A DNA stretch of 64,000 bases from Leptodactylus fallax (Eukaryota > Chordata > Amphibia > Anura > Leptodactylidae), in assembly GCA_947044405.1 (NCBI GenBank), contig CAMRHE010000035.1:4375501-4439500 (forward strand), in the 5' to 3' direction. This document shows, piece by piece, positions 1 to 10,338 of the stretch; position 1 is the stretch's first letter, and every line of letters starts with the position of its first letter. The notes under the pieces were generated by a model. The model was not told where the DNA came from, searched no databases, and was given only the letters and a program-made list of their open reading frames with translations. A program made the position numbers and the translations under genes.

Positions 1-311
1 ACCTGGACCACTGGGGAAAAGGGGGTGCACCCAAATGTGAAGTCAGGGTCAGTTAGGGATAGTTTTGAGTATATTGTTCATTCAGTGTCCATACTGCAGA
101 AGTGGACAGAGTAAAAGTAGAAACCATTGCAGAATTTGCCTTGAAATTGTTCATGCTATATTGTATATTTTGCTTGTCTTTAGCCCTGTCATTTTACCTT
201 TAACTAGCCTTTATTAGCTTATAGTAAATATATATTTTTTTCTTGAACTACCGCGTGTGCGTTCATTTCTGGTTGCGGAGTCCAAACCACCTGCCTTGCT
301 CTCGGTTCACA
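1..311 (+). repeat. 5' LTR, 3' portion only
   Basis: This is the last third of the 5' LTR. It ends in GGTTCACA, as the 3' LTR does. It differs from the 3' LTR by G/A near 217 and by one T in the run ending at 241. The missing upstream part, including U3, lies outside the window. Confidence 0.95.
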
Positions 312-313
312 AA

Positions 314-331
314 TTGGCGTAGTCGGCAGGA
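314..331 (+). promoter_or_regulatory. Putative primer binding site
   Basis: TGGCGTAGTCGGCAGG follows the LTR end after a short spacer. It begins with TGG, as expected for pairing with a tRNA CCA end, and sits where minus-strand DNA synthesis is primed. I could not name the tRNA. Confidence 0.6.
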
Positions 332-344
332 TCCGCTTACCAGA

Positions 345-3300
345 ATGGACGGTGACGCACCCGTTCGGGAGAATGGTGCTGGAGGAAGAATGCCAGCAGG
401 GGCTATAATGAGTCAGTTAGCTAAATTTGATGGCAATAATATGTCAGTGAGTATGTGGGTGGAACAGATACGAATGATACAGCGAATGTACCAGACCGCA
501 CCAGAAGTACTAGTAGAGCTAGCAATATTGACATTACAAGGGGATGCTAAGACCACGGTGATACTGAGGCCATTTGAACAAAGGCAGACATTTGAGCAAG
601 TAGTCCAGATTCTAGAAACCATCTATGGAGAAACTGCATTGCTGGGGTCTCTGCAGGCTCGGTTCTTCCAGAGGGTACAACAGGAGAATGAAAGCCTTCC
701 CCAATATGCAAATGCCCTACAAGAACTGCTCCGAGATATTCAAAGGAAGGAAAGAGGGGGCTCGCCAGCCTTCTGTAACCCTGATCGGACTCTCCGTGAC
801 CAGTTTGTCCTGGGGATACGTGACGGCAGTTTAACTGTGACTATGCAGGATTTTATACGACGAGAGACTGATGCTAAATTCCATGATATACAGGTAGAGG
901 CCATCTCCCGTGCCAATAGTATGGTCCCGAGGCCGCAGACCGCAGTTGGAGTTACTTTGTCACAGGGGGCTAGTTCTGGCTCAGAGACAGTAGAAAAAGG
1001 GACGGTTAAAGAAATTCTCACAGTAATGCAGAAACTGCAAGAACAAATGGAACACTTGCACACTCGTTGTGATGAGCAGTCTATGAAAATTGCAGACTTC
1101 CAGAAGACTGGAGAAGAAGGGGTGAGACCATCAAGAGACAAGATAGCGGCTGTTCAAGATTGGCCGATACCGACTACCCTGCGAGAAGTGAGGGCGTTCC
1201 TTGGAGTAGCCGGTTACTATCGACGGTTTATTAAGGATTTCGCCAAGGTAGCAGCACCACTTAATGCTCTCCTACGAGGCACATCCGGTGGTCCAAAGAA
1301 CCGGTCCGTGAAGTGGGGACCTGAACAGGAACAAGCCTTCCAGGCATTGAAGGATGCACTGACAACAGCCCCAATCTTGGCATATGCTGATTACCACTTG
1401 CCGTTCCAGCTATATACAGATGCAAGCCTGTATGGTCTTGGAGCAGTGCTTTCCCAGCTTCAGGATGGCCAGGAGAGGGTCATAGCGTACGGCAGCCGGT
1501 CTTTGAGAGATTCTGAAAGAAACCCCGAGAATTATAGTTCATTTAAATTGGAGCTGTTGGCACTGGTATGGGCCATGACCGAGAAATTCTCTGAATATTT
1601 GACCGGTGCTGAAGTTTTAGTACTGACTGACAACAACCCACTAGCTCACCTGGAAAATGCCAAGCTCGGGGCGTTAGAGCAGAGGTGGATAGCCCGAATG
1701 TCTACATTCAATTACCGCATTAAGTATCGGTCCAAGACAGAGAACCAGAATGCTGACGGACTTTCTAGGGTAACTGCCCAGACCCCCACAGAAGACGTGG
1801 ATCATGAGTTGGAGCATGTGGAGGTGCCCGATTTCAGCAGATTTTCACAGGCCTTGACTGCCACTAATCAGTTTGAGATGGAGGGGACTGAAATGGCTCC
1901 TTTCTTTGGTCCCTCACAACAGGAATGGGCACAGATACAACAGACCCATGAGGGGCTGGCGCAGATGATCAAGTGTGTTGAGAAAGGCCAGAAGTCCTGT
2001 AGAGAGCAAAGAGAACGACTGACACGTGAGATATTATCTGTTTTGAGTCAGTGGGAAAAGTTGGAGATGAAAAATGGAGTGCTATGCCGAAAGGTCTATT
2101 TACCTTCTGAGATCGACATTCGATACCAAATTGTGGTGCCTAGTGAACTGGCTCGCTCCTTGGCAGTTGAGGCTCATAATAAGAATGGACATTTTGGTCA
2201 TGAGAAGACCTTTCGTTGGTTACAGCGACTGATTTACTGCCCTGGTCTTCGTCAAATGGTCGAAGAAGTATGCCGCAGCTGTCGAACTTGTGAGATCCAT
2301 AAGGCAATAGAACAGAGAGCTCCCCTGCAAACCATCGTGACCCAGGAACCTTTAGAAATCGTCATGATAGACTATCTAATGGTGGGCCCATCCAATAGCG
2401 GACACCAGTATTGCCTCGTAATGGTGGATCACTTCACCAAATTTGCGGTGGTAACCGCCACCAAGAACCAGACAGCTGAGTCAGCAGCTCGTGCTCTGTG
2501 CCAAGATTTCATTCGAGTATATGGGTGCCCCCAACGCATCCACTCCGACCAGGGCGCCTGCTTTGAGGGACACGTAATGAAAGAAGTTCAACGTATCTAC
2601 GGGATAAAGAAGTCGCACACGACTCCATACCACCCTCAGGGAAATGGGGCCTGTGAAAGATTCAACAGAACTCTGCTACAGATGCTGCGGACTCTGGAGG
2701 AAGACAAGAAGTTACAGTGGCCTCAGTTCTTGTCTGAAATGGTGTGGGCCTATAACAATCAGGTCCATTCTACAACGGGGTACTCTCCTTATACACTTCT
2801 CTTTGGGCGGTCTGGGCGAAGTATAGGAGAATTACAGTTGAATGATGTGGATGGGTTCCCTCCGAGGGATCCAACCTCTTGGGTGCGGGCGCATCGGCAG
2901 AGACTTGAGACGATCCATCAATTGGTGCGGCAGCGCCTGCAAGAACATCCCCATCCTGATAAGACCCCAGTGCAAGAAGCACCATTGCAACCAGGCGACC
3001 TGGTGCTAGTTCGTGTCAAGAAACCCCAAGGGAAATTGGAAAGCAGATGGGAGGCTTTGCCGTATCGTGTTGTTGGCCGCAAGTATGCGAATGGGCCAGT
3101 GTACCAGGTCCAGAAAGAAGGAACTGATTGTGTTCGAGTACTTCACCGAAATATGTTGCGCCTGTGTCATTCTGAAGGGACAAATCACGATGGGCCTGCC
3201 AATGTGAATGAGCTCCCACAGTCAGAGAATGGAGGTGCGGAATGGGCCTCCGACGAGGAGGATGATTGTTGGCCGATCCCTGCTCCTGGGGATGTTCCAC

Positions 3301-3554
3301 CTGTGACTACTGTATCTCCGGCCTGTGCCCCCTCTGGTGCGGAATCCGCTGGTCCTTCTCAGCCCATAGCTGCAGCACCCCATAATATACCACCGGTCCT
3401 CAGACGGACCACTAGGCCAAATGCTGGTATTCCCCCTGTTCGGTATGCGCAGGATGAGTTTGTTTGGCCTGCCATACATCGGTATACTACCACCCTGTGC
3501 ATAAAAGTACAACCCTCTGGATATACAGTCATAGGCAGGGACTGCCACTCTTAA
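345..3554 (+). CDS. Gag-Pol polyprotein with in-frame deletion of protease and RT core
   Basis: The frame is open further upstream (to 243), but that part lies in the LTR; the ATG at 345, just after the primer site, is the likely start, giving 1069 residues. Residues ~1-255 are Gag capsid-like, with no zinc knuckle. Near base 1118 the sequence jumps to the region downstream of the RT active site (GVAGYYRRFI motif), so nucleocapsid, protease and RT fingers/palm, including the YxDD motif, are missing. RNase H follows (YTDAS near 357, LTDNN, NADGLSR). Integrase has an HHCC finger (HNKNGH, CRSCRTC) and D, D, E near 674, 733 and 769, with 35 residues between the last two, then a GPY/F-like segment and a proline-rich tail. 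There is no env. It could not reverse transcribe alone; Gag and integrase might still be made. The annotation is secure; the reason for the deletion is unknown. Confidence 0.92.
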   Translation: MDGDAPVRENGAGGRMPAGAIMSQLAKFDGNNMSVSMWVEQIRMIQRMYQTAPEVLVELAILTLQGDAKTTVILRPFEQRQTFEQVVQILETIYGETALLGSLQARFFQRVQQENESLPQYANALQELLRDIQRKERGGSPAFCNPDRTLRDQFVLGIRDGSLTVTMQDFIRRETDAKFHDIQVEAISRANSMVPRPQTAVGVTLSQGASSGSETVEKGTVKEILTVMQKLQEQMEHLHTRCDEQSMKIADFQKTGEEGVRPSRDKIAAVQDWPIPTTLREVRAFLGVAGYYRRFIKDFAKVAAPLNALLRGTSGGPKNRSVKWGPEQEQAFQALKDALTTAPILAYADYHLPFQLYTDASLYGLGAVLSQLQDGQERVIAYGSRSLRDSERNPENYSSFKLELLALVWAMTEKFSEYLTGAEVLVLTDNNPLAHLENAKLGALEQRWIARMSTFNYRIKYRSKTENQNADGLSRVTAQTPTEDVDHELEHVEVPDFSRFSQALTATNQFEMEGTEMAPFFGPSQQEWAQIQQTHEGLAQMIKCVEKGQKSCREQRERLTREILSVLSQWEKLEMKNGVLCRKVYLPSEIDIRYQIVVPSELARSLAVEAHNKNGHFGHEKTFRWLQRLIYCPGLRQMVEEVCRSCRTCEIHKAIEQRAPLQTIVTQEPLEIVMIDYLMVGPSNSGHQYCLVMVDHFTKFAVVTATKNQTAESAARALCQDFIRVYGCPQRIHSDQGACFEGHVMKEVQRIYGIKKSHTTPYHPQGNGACERFNRTLLQMLRTLEEDKKLQWPQFLSEMVWAYNNQVHSTTGYSPYTLLFGRSGRSIGELQLNDVDGFPPRDPTSWVRAHRQRLETIHQLVRQRLQEHPHPDKTPVQEAPLQPGDLVLVRVKKPQGKLESRWEALPYRVVGRKYANGPVYQVQKEGTDCVRVLHRNMLRLCHSEGTNHDGPANVNELPQSENGGAEWASDEEDDCWPIPAPGDVPPVTTVSPACAPSGAESAGPSQPIAAAPHNIPPVLRRTTRPNAGIPPVRYAQDEFVWPAIHRYTTTLCIKVQPSGYTVIGRDCHS

Positions 3555-3568
3555 AGTGGGGGGGAATA
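3553..3568 (+). promoter_or_regulatory. Polypurine tract
   Basis: AAAGTGGGGGGGAA lies directly upstream of the 3' LTR and overlaps the stop codon of the polyprotein. This is the standard plus-strand primer position in LTR elements. Confidence 0.8.
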
Positions 3569-4547
3569 TGTAAGAGACAGCCAATGTTGTCTTAAGCTTC
3601 ATTTGTCTGTATAAACTGTTAATGTTGAATGTATTTCTGTGATTCTGTTCCTTTAAGACAGCAGCCATTGTAATTGTGACATGATGCTGGAGTGAGACCC
3701 CCCCCCCCTTTTATGTCAGCCTGCCTGTTCTACAGACAGAGTGTGAGCAGAGAAGCAGGAAGTGACGAGACAGAGAGCAGCAGCCATCTTGGCAAGTGTT
3801 GTATTGAACTGGTGTGGAGATTTTTCTGTACAGCTAAGCTGTATCTTGGTCCAGAGACAAACAGAGTGTAAAGAGACAACAGGACTAGTGAGTCCACGTG
3901 AAAGGAACTGTGCTCAGTGGCTGATCAGTGAGACTGACATTGTGACTGTGTATATGGATACCACAGATAGAGACTCACAGTGCTGTTGATGTACTGGACG
4001 GCACCTGCTAAATCCCGGCTTACATCCCAGCTCAGTGTATGGATTCGGCAGGACTGTCAGTGTGCTGAGTGGAATCTGCTGTTGGATTACATTGCATTCA
4101 GTTGGTTTCCCTGTCTGTTAAAGAGGACTTCATTTCTCCCAAGATCCTGATAACCGTGAGGAGAGGACGCTTCACTATAAAAGAAAGGACCGACTTTGGG
4201 CCCCACCGCGCGCTTCTACGGACTGTAAGCGGTCCACCTGGACCACTGGGGAAAAGGGGGTGCACCCAAATGTGAAGTCAGGGTCAGTTAGGGATAGTTT
4301 TGAGTATATTGTTCATTCAGTGTCCATACTGCAGAAGTGGACAGAGTAAAAGTAGAAACCATTGCAGAATTTGCCTTGAAATTGTTCATGCTATATTGTA
4401 TATTTTGCTTGTCTTTAGCCCTGTCATTTTACCTTTAACTAGCCTTTATTAACTTATAGTAAATATATATTTTTTTTCTTGAACTACCGCGTGTGCGTTC
4501 ATTTCTGGTTGCGGAGTCCAAACCACCTGCCTTGCTCTCGGTTCACA
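3569..4547 (+). repeat. 3' LTR (979 bp)
   Basis: It starts TGTAAGAGACAG and ends GGTTCACA, the usual TG...CA termini. A C-run near 3700 and the U3-like TATAAAA at 4176 fit an LTR promoter. It is the complete copy of the partial 5' LTR at 1-311. Confidence 0.93.
4176..4182 (+). promoter_or_regulatory. Candidate TATA box in the LTR
   Basis: TATAAAA lies about 60 bp upstream of the part of the LTR shared with the start of the window. It is the only good TATA match I saw in the LTR, so it is a plausible U3 promoter; the start site is not shown by the sequence. Confidence 0.45.
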
Positions 4548-4806
4548 CCATTACAAAATTCATGCAGCAACAGTACATGTGCAATAGAAGAAAAAGTTAA
4601 CTACCATGCAGGCACAAAACTATACATTGACTTCCGAACTCTATTGCAATCTGCAGGATTCATTCAGAAATGTACATAGTTGACAGACCACAAACCGATC
4701 TCAGGAGGCCAAATGTCAAGTGACATAACAATGTGACTACAGCTGTCTGACCTTTTACCTGCACACAAAGTTAAAAAAAAAAAAAATCAATCCACAGGAC
4801 TGGAAA

Positions 4807-5291
4807 TTAAAGGGGTATTCCCACAAACATAACCTTATTTAAATTTGTAGACAATTATAAGTTAACACATTTTTGTTAAAAAATTTGCAGTTTTAAAGAT
4901 TTTCTTTAATTATTTTAGTGGTGGCAGCCTCTTGTCTTGATCAGTTGCCATGGATACGACTGTGAGTGTAGGAACTTTCTATGGTCTGGCACTTGTCAGA
5001 AATCCAGGCATAATTTCCTTATTGTGGACAGACTATTGGAAATGTACAGTACATGTATGAGAAGATAATCTGGCCACAAGGAAATCATGGCTGGATTTCA
5101 GAGTATAGAAAGTTCCTGCATTCATGGTCTTATCCATTGGCAACCGATCAAGACAGACTGTCTTCACTAAGTTGGATAGAGAAAATCTTTCAAACTCAGC
5201 AAACTTTTTAATGATTAATATTTGCAAAAATGTTTACCTTTTAATTATCTACAATGTTAAATGTGGTTATTGTTCATGGGAATATCTTATA
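4807..5291. mobile_element. Palindromic T2/Kolobok-like MITE
   Basis: The left end TTAAAGGGGTATTCCCA and the right end TGGGAATATCTTATA are inverted copies, and the match continues inward almost to the centre: GATCAGTTGCCATGGATACG on the left against CATTGGCAACCGATCAAG on the right, and GGAACTTTCTAT against ATAGAAAGTTCC. TTAA plus AAGGGG at the left end fits the TTAAAGGRR signature of amphibian T2 MITEs. The right terminus has lost TTAA. It has no coding capacity. Confidence 0.75.
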
Positions 5292-6900
5292 ATGCTTTTT
5301 AGCCTTCGCTGAAACAAGCATTCATGTGTATGTGGAGGTCAGGAGGAAGCATTTGGTCAGCAACTATTAAAAGTGTATAGCCTCCATAAAACAGACCTGC
5401 CACTAGATCTGAAAAAGCCCAATAATATACCTCATCTGATAAGCACTGTCACCATGAGCATTTAGGTGTTCTAGTTATCCAAATCCATTGAGCCATTCCA
5501 AAGATATAAGCCTGGTAGTGTTTATGCAAATTAAGTTTTAATCAGGTAAGTGGGTGGTAGCACTGCATGAAATATAGCACACAGAGACACCACCCCAAAA
5601 GAAACCAGAATGTTACTGCCTACTTGGCCAATGGCCCCTCATTTGTATAAAACTAACAGGGTTTATATCTTCTGGATGGCTGAACATATTTGGATAAACA
5701 TAACACCAAAATGCTCAGGGTGACAGCAACTATCAGATGAGGTTTTCTCAGACCTATTGAAACCTCTGCACTATTACAGCTTAACTTCCATTCAAAGCTC
5801 AGATGAATGTTTAAAAGTTCAGTTTATCTAAATACCACTACCACATTTACCCATAATTCCCAAATTAGACAAAATACTGCATGTATTTATGTTGTTTTGT
5901 TTCGTGTATGAGATGATTGTTCATGGTGTGCTGATTATTTCTATTTACCTGAGGTTATTTCCAGAAATACCCAATCATTGTTGTTACCTTGTTCTCATTT
6001 ATGTTGGCTACATTTAAATATTATACAATTCCTGATTTTATGCACATGGGCCATTAAAGGACTCCTGACGCCACAGGAAATACTTTGAAACCTACTCTAC
6101 ATGCAAGCTACTGATCATTAAAATTCAAATACGGAGATTCAGCATTCACTTGCCATTGTTCTCTAACCTCCATAGCCCCAAAGGAATTCTATACAAGAGG
6201 AGATAGAACGTCACCATCTCAAAGAAAGCCAGCATACCTAATAGATGTGAGATGGATTCTGTCTGGCTATAGATTTCAATCTCAAGCTCCTTCTTTCACA
6301 ATGAATATTATAATATCATAGCTTGTAGACTGATAAATAATCACTGTCTTTGCAATAACGGGATGCTCACTGTCCTAACATCCTATTTTTATGGAATTTC
6401 TTTTCGGTGTTCTATGAAGTGTGAAAATGCACCATTGCCTTTGTTATCACCATGTTTAATACCAACATCATGCATTTAGTTCCTAGAACTTTCACTTCAA
6501 AGATCCAATTTGTTTCTACATTCTTCATCGATTATAACTACTTTGGTTTATAGAAATTTCTTTCTAAGATGTAATTGTCATTCATAATCATTTTATAGCT
6601 ATAAATGCTAAATATTAACAAACATGTGAACTGCATATCCCTCTGAAAAAGTGCCTAAAGTATTGTCAGAATCAGCTGTCAGAAAATTGACTATTGTCTG
6701 AATCTAAAAGATTTTATGTTATACTTTCTGTAAATGAGTATTTTTTTCATGTTACAATTTTCATGAAAATAAAATCTTAAGGCATTTCAGTTTTCACAGT
6801 GACCACTGCAACAGTAGTTAGCAAAGCGTGATCAGAAAAAAATAACAATAGTAATAAAGACCCACCTAAAGAGAAACACAATAGAGGATCATACTATTTA
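5292..6900. other. No gene seen (intron-like DNA)
   Basis: AT-rich unique-looking sequence with no credible reading frame. A TTAAAGGACTCC motif near 6055 could be one end of a decayed T2-type MITE, but I found no partner. Confidence 0.6.
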
Positions 6901-7060
6901 GACTAAGGCCCCACGTGGCGTCCGGCAGCAAAAAAGGGCTATGGGAAAAACTGCGACGGGAACGCATCGCGGTTCTTCCCGCAGCGCTTTAGACAGAAAG
7001 TTTGCAGAGGTTTCCTCTGTGGACTTTCTGTTTCAATTATACCTATGGGGAATGGATTTG
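6901..7060. mobile_element. Left part of a PIF/Harbinger-like MITE
   Basis: CTAAGGCCCCACGTGGCG and the following bases match the left end of the complete element at 56911-57215, including the shared internal stretch GGTTTCCTCTG and the later AATTATACCTAT. The match stops near 7060 and no right terminus follows, so this copy is truncated. Confidence 0.55.
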
Positions 7061-7270
7061 GGATTTATGGGGAATGTCTGTATGGATTTAGACCTTGTAT
7101 AGAACCTAATCACCAAATACATTAGTTTCCATCAAATTTATACAAATCTAACACTATTTAAGTCAGGTAGGAAGTAGGTAATCATATACTTTGAGATTAT
7201 ACCAAACAAAAAGGAATCAGAAAGGAGTAAATTGTCCAATATTTTATGTTGATTCATTTCATAGTAAATA

Positions 7271-7690
7271 CACTCACGGACAAAAAAAATGCACCAAGGA
7301 GTCGTTGGAATGAAACTTTATATGTATGAATGTAAAGATGATACATGAATCCTGGAAACTCTTGGGTTGTTGAATCTGATGTCAAAACTTGTCCCATACA
7401 TGCTTGATTGGCGATAAATCTGGCGACTGGGCAGGCCAAGGAAGTGTTGCAATCTGACGGAAAGATTCCTGGGAAACCCTTTTTGTATGTGGGTGAGCAT
7501 TATTCTGCTGATAATTGCCAGTTGGAAGCCCTGCCATGAGAGGCAACACATTCAAAGGCAGCGGTGGCTGGCTGTAAGGATACTTAATGGGTGCTTTGAC
7601 ACCGAATTTCCTTCTGCTATGCACCTTGAAATGCTTTGGGCAGAGACAGGGTTGTGCCATCTTTATCATAATGGACATATTTATGGAAGA
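7271..7690 (-). pseudogene. Tc1/mariner transposase fragment
   Basis: On the minus strand the segment encodes NNAHPHTKR and WPAQSPDLSPIKHVWD, which correspond to the second and third catalytic regions of a Tc1-type transposase. The last acidic residue appears as K in PIKHVW, where PIEHVW is expected. CACTCACGGACAAAAAAAATGC at 7270 is a plausible terminal repeat, but I found no inverted partner. There is no first catalytic region and no N-terminal DNA-binding domain. This is an old, truncated copy of a family different from the other Tc1 copies here. Confidence 0.7.
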
Positions 7691-7874
7691 AATTTAATTG
7701 GTGCTCACCAGTACTGCAAAAAAGTCCCATACTTCAGCTTTATAGAACTTTATTAATGTGAGATAGGGAGAACATCGGAAGTGTTTAATAGTTTTTCAGG
7801 AAAAGAGTGAGGTTATTGACTGCAGTCATGTTCAGAATTTTCAGGTTCTGTATTTTATGCAAATTGTCTGCATG

Positions 7875-7942
7875 TGCATGTTTTTGAGCCAAAGCCAGGA
7901 GTGGATTGAGAAGAAAGTAGAAGTATAAGTTCTTCCTATATA
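7875..7942. repeat. Left arm of a MITE split by the DD37E element
   Basis: TTTTTGAGCCAAAGC near 7879 is the inverted match of GCTTTGGCTCAAAAA near 9511. The two arms flank the Tc1-like element at 7943-9478, so they were adjacent in the original palindrome. Confidence 0.55.
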
Positions 7943-9478
7943 CACTGTGTTCCAAATTATTATGCAAAAGTGTTTAGGAGTGATAAGGTAAGAATTTTTT
8001 TGTTTGTCAGTTAAACTCATTGATGGTGATGTGTGTCAGGGCTCTTTATATCACTGAAAGCAATTGCAGACACCTGTGCTAATTAGTTTGGCAGGTGTGT
8101 CCAATTAAAGGCAAGACTACTTAAGACGGCTGTCCCACATTATTAAGCAGCCTACATTTTCAGCCAAAATGGGAAAGAAAAAGGATGTGTCGGCTGCTGA
8201 GAAGCAACAAATTGTGGAGTGTTTAGGTCAAGGCATGACTACAATCAACATTGCCAAGACACTTCATCGTGATCATCGCACAATCAAGAAGTATGTAGCT
8301 GATTCACAGCACACACGTGTGCGTGCTGATAAGGGAATGTCAGGTTAAAAGAGCAGCTTCAAAAATGCCTTGTCATAGCAGCAGACAAGTTTTTGAAGCT
8401 GCTGGTGCCTCCAACGTCCCCCGAACAACAAGATGCAGGGTCCTTCAGAGGTTTGCAGCTGTGCGTAAGCCATCCTGTCGACCTCCTCTATCCACTGCAC
8501 ACAAGCAGAAACGGCTCTAGTGGGCCAAACAATACATGAAGACTGACTTCAAAACTGTTTTGTTCACCGATGAGTGCCGTGCAACGCTCGATGGTCCAGA
8601 TGGATGGAGTGGAGGATGGCTTGTTGATGGACACCCCATGCAAACACGGCTACGGCGCCAACAAGGAGGAGGTGGAGTAATGTTTTGGGCTGGAATCATG
8701 GGGAGAGAGATTGTCGGCCCTTTTAGGATCCCTGAAGGGGTAAAGATGAACTCCATAATGTATGTGGAGTTTCTCAAACAGCACTTCCTGCCATGGTTCA
8801 AGAAGAACCATGCATTCCGCAGAAAGATCATTTTCATGCATGATAATGCACCGTCTTATGCTGCAAATAACACATCTGCATCTCTGGCTGCTATGGGCAT
8901 AAAAGGGGACAAACTTATGGTGTGGCCCCCATGCTCCCCTGACCTCAACCCCATTGAGAACCTCTGGAGCATCATCAAAAGGAGTGTCTATGATGGCAGG
9001 AGGCAGTTCACATCTAAGCAACAGCTCTGGGAGGGTATTCTGTCCTCATGCAAAACAATTGAAGCAGAAACCATCCAAAAACTGACAAATTCAATGGACG
9101 AGAGAGTTCAGAAGCTTCTTTCGAACAAGGGGTCCTATGTGCAAATGTAACATCACCTCGAATAAAGTTTTGGCTTGAAAACTGTTTGATTTCAGTTTGT
9201 AATAACCTGCTAATGCTTATAATTTCAAAATGACCATTTTTTTGTTCTTAATAAAAATGAAAACGTTGCAAATTCTGCTGTGCATAATAATTTAAAACAT
9301 GCATTTTGAGTGTTTATTTTTTTTTTGAAATATACTGTTATCATAGGCAGTTTGTTCAAAAACCTTTCAATTATACTCGAATAGTTGATGACTGGAAAAT
9401 TACAATGACTGCAATTCATATAGGTAATTTTGGAAAATATGAGAAAATATTATTTGCATAATAATTTGGAACACAGTG
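7943..9478 (+). mobile_element. Tc1-like element of the DD37E type
   Basis: The ends are CACTGTGTTCCAAATTATTATG and its inverted copy CATAATAATTTGGAACACAGTG, each flanked by TA (7941-7942 and 9479-9480), the Tc1/mariner target duplication. The element is 1536 bp with one transposase frame in its middle. Motif spacing in that protein is DD37E, which fits the TRT group rather than classical DD34E Tc1 elements. Confidence 0.88.
8169..9150 (+). pseudogene. DD37E Tc1-like transposase, frameshifted and with one stop
   Basis: The frame starts at ATG 8169 (MGKKKDVSAAEKQQ), with a helix-turn-helix segment, then is lost by a frameshift near 8343-8348. The second frame carries the rest but has TAG at 8518-8520. 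The catalytic acids remain: FTDECRA, HDNAPSY and NPIENLW, with 37 residues between the last two. The C-terminus ends KGSYVQM. Two lesions in an otherwise complete gene suggest a moderately recent loss. As it stands it cannot make transposase, although its intact ends could be mobilised by a relative. Confidence 0.88.
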
Positions 9479-9480
9479 TA

Positions 9481-9557
9481 TTTCCCATTACTTTTGTCGC
9501 CAATCTTTGCTTTGGCTCAAAAAAACAAAAAAAAAGCTGCAATGTGGGGCCTCAGCC
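9481..9557. repeat. Right arm and terminus of the split MITE
   Basis: The segment continues from the TA duplication of the DD37E element and ends in AATGTGGGGCCTCAGCC. That terminus resembles the right ends at 57200-57215 and 61500-61514, which marks the PIF/Harbinger-like MITE family. Confidence 0.55.
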
Positions 9558-10249
9558 TAGAGTTTTTGTCTAAGTCTGTTTGTGCATATGCACTAGTGAG
9601 CCATAGCATTAAGTCCTAATAATGTACAGGTCCAACCCTTGCCACTACAACAGCCCTGAAGCTATTCTTTTGGAGCAAACACCAATATTTTACCAGCAGT
9701 TTGACTTTTTACCACATAGCATCTTGGTGCCATTTCTTTCCCATATAAACAATGACATGCACAAGATGCAATGTAAAAGAAAATTTGATTCATTAAACCA
9801 CCTTCTTCCATTGCTCTATGGTGTACGCTCCCTAATATTCACTCTTTAAACCCTGTATGTATCTGAACTTCTCTACAGGCAGACTACCAGGTTGCCACCT
9901 CCTGAAGTGGTCCAAATGTAGGTGGCAGCTGGGCAAAGGCCTGCAAGAAGACAGCGTAAAGCACCAGAGAGTCAGGCAAAAAGAGTGGTCAAGTACAGGC
10001 TGAAGATCTGTGGCAAATTGCTAGAGTGCAAAGTTCAAAACAAGCCAAAAGGCAGCCAAATAAAGTCAATAAATGGAAAATCAGACAGGAACATAATATC
10101 AAAATACCAGCACAGTATTAGGGTGTCTTAAAGATCTGATGTTGCTCAGGCACCAGGCTGAGGGCTGAGCACAATTAAATAGAGGAGGCCTGCTTGGGAT
10201 TTATTTATTTATGAGATTTATTTAGACTGTTTTATACACCATTCTTAAA
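9558..10249. other. No gene seen
   Basis: Only short chance frames are present. A 69-residue frame at 9922-10131 has no recognisable motif and low-complexity basic composition. Confidence 0.55.
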
Positions 10250-10338
10250 CTGGTCCAAGGCACTAGGAGTAAGACAGCAAAAGTTGTCACACATCCCAAC
10301 ACAGCTTTTGCTGTCTTACTCCTAGTGCATTGGTCCCT
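10250..10338. ncRNA. Precursor-like hairpin, unproven
   Basis: GCACTAGGAGTAAGACAGCAAAAG-type arm at 10260-10283 is a perfect 24-base inverted match of 10305-10328, with a 21-base loop. The stem continues outward through CCAA/TTGG and GG/CC with small mismatches. Size and shape resemble a microRNA precursor, but an old hairpin MITE remnant is at least as likely. Confidence 0.3.

Larger units (their letters stand above)
1..4547 (+). mobile_element. Ty3/gypsy-type LTR retrotransposon, 5' end cut by window edge
   Basis: The element runs from a partial 5' LTR (1-311) through a primer-binding-site-like stretch, one long gag-pol frame and a G-rich polypurine tract to a complete 3' LTR (3569-4547). 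Bases 1-311 match 4236-4547 with only one substitution and one T-run indel that I can see, so the insertion is recent. The 3' LTR is followed by CCATT, the expected 5-bp target duplication, but its partner lies upstream of the window. Domain order RNase H then integrase with a GPY/F-like C-terminus places it in Ty3/gypsy. It is on the strand opposite to the BACH2 exon. Confidence 0.95.

Noticed and set aside
740..1141. 133-codon minus frame inside the Gag region
   Set aside because: It is antisense to the clear gag-pol frame and has no domain; it is a shadow frame.
3222..3668. 148-codon minus frame across the end of pol and the LTR start
   Set aside because: Antisense to the polyprotein tail, with composition dictated by it and no motifs.
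3762..4275. Short plus frames inside the 3' LTR
   Set aside because: LTR sequence with TATA and termini in place; no known LTR-encoded protein and no support for translation.
8517..9021. Minus frames opposite the DD37E transposase
   Set aside because: Shadows of the plus-strand transposase, whose motifs are unmistakable.
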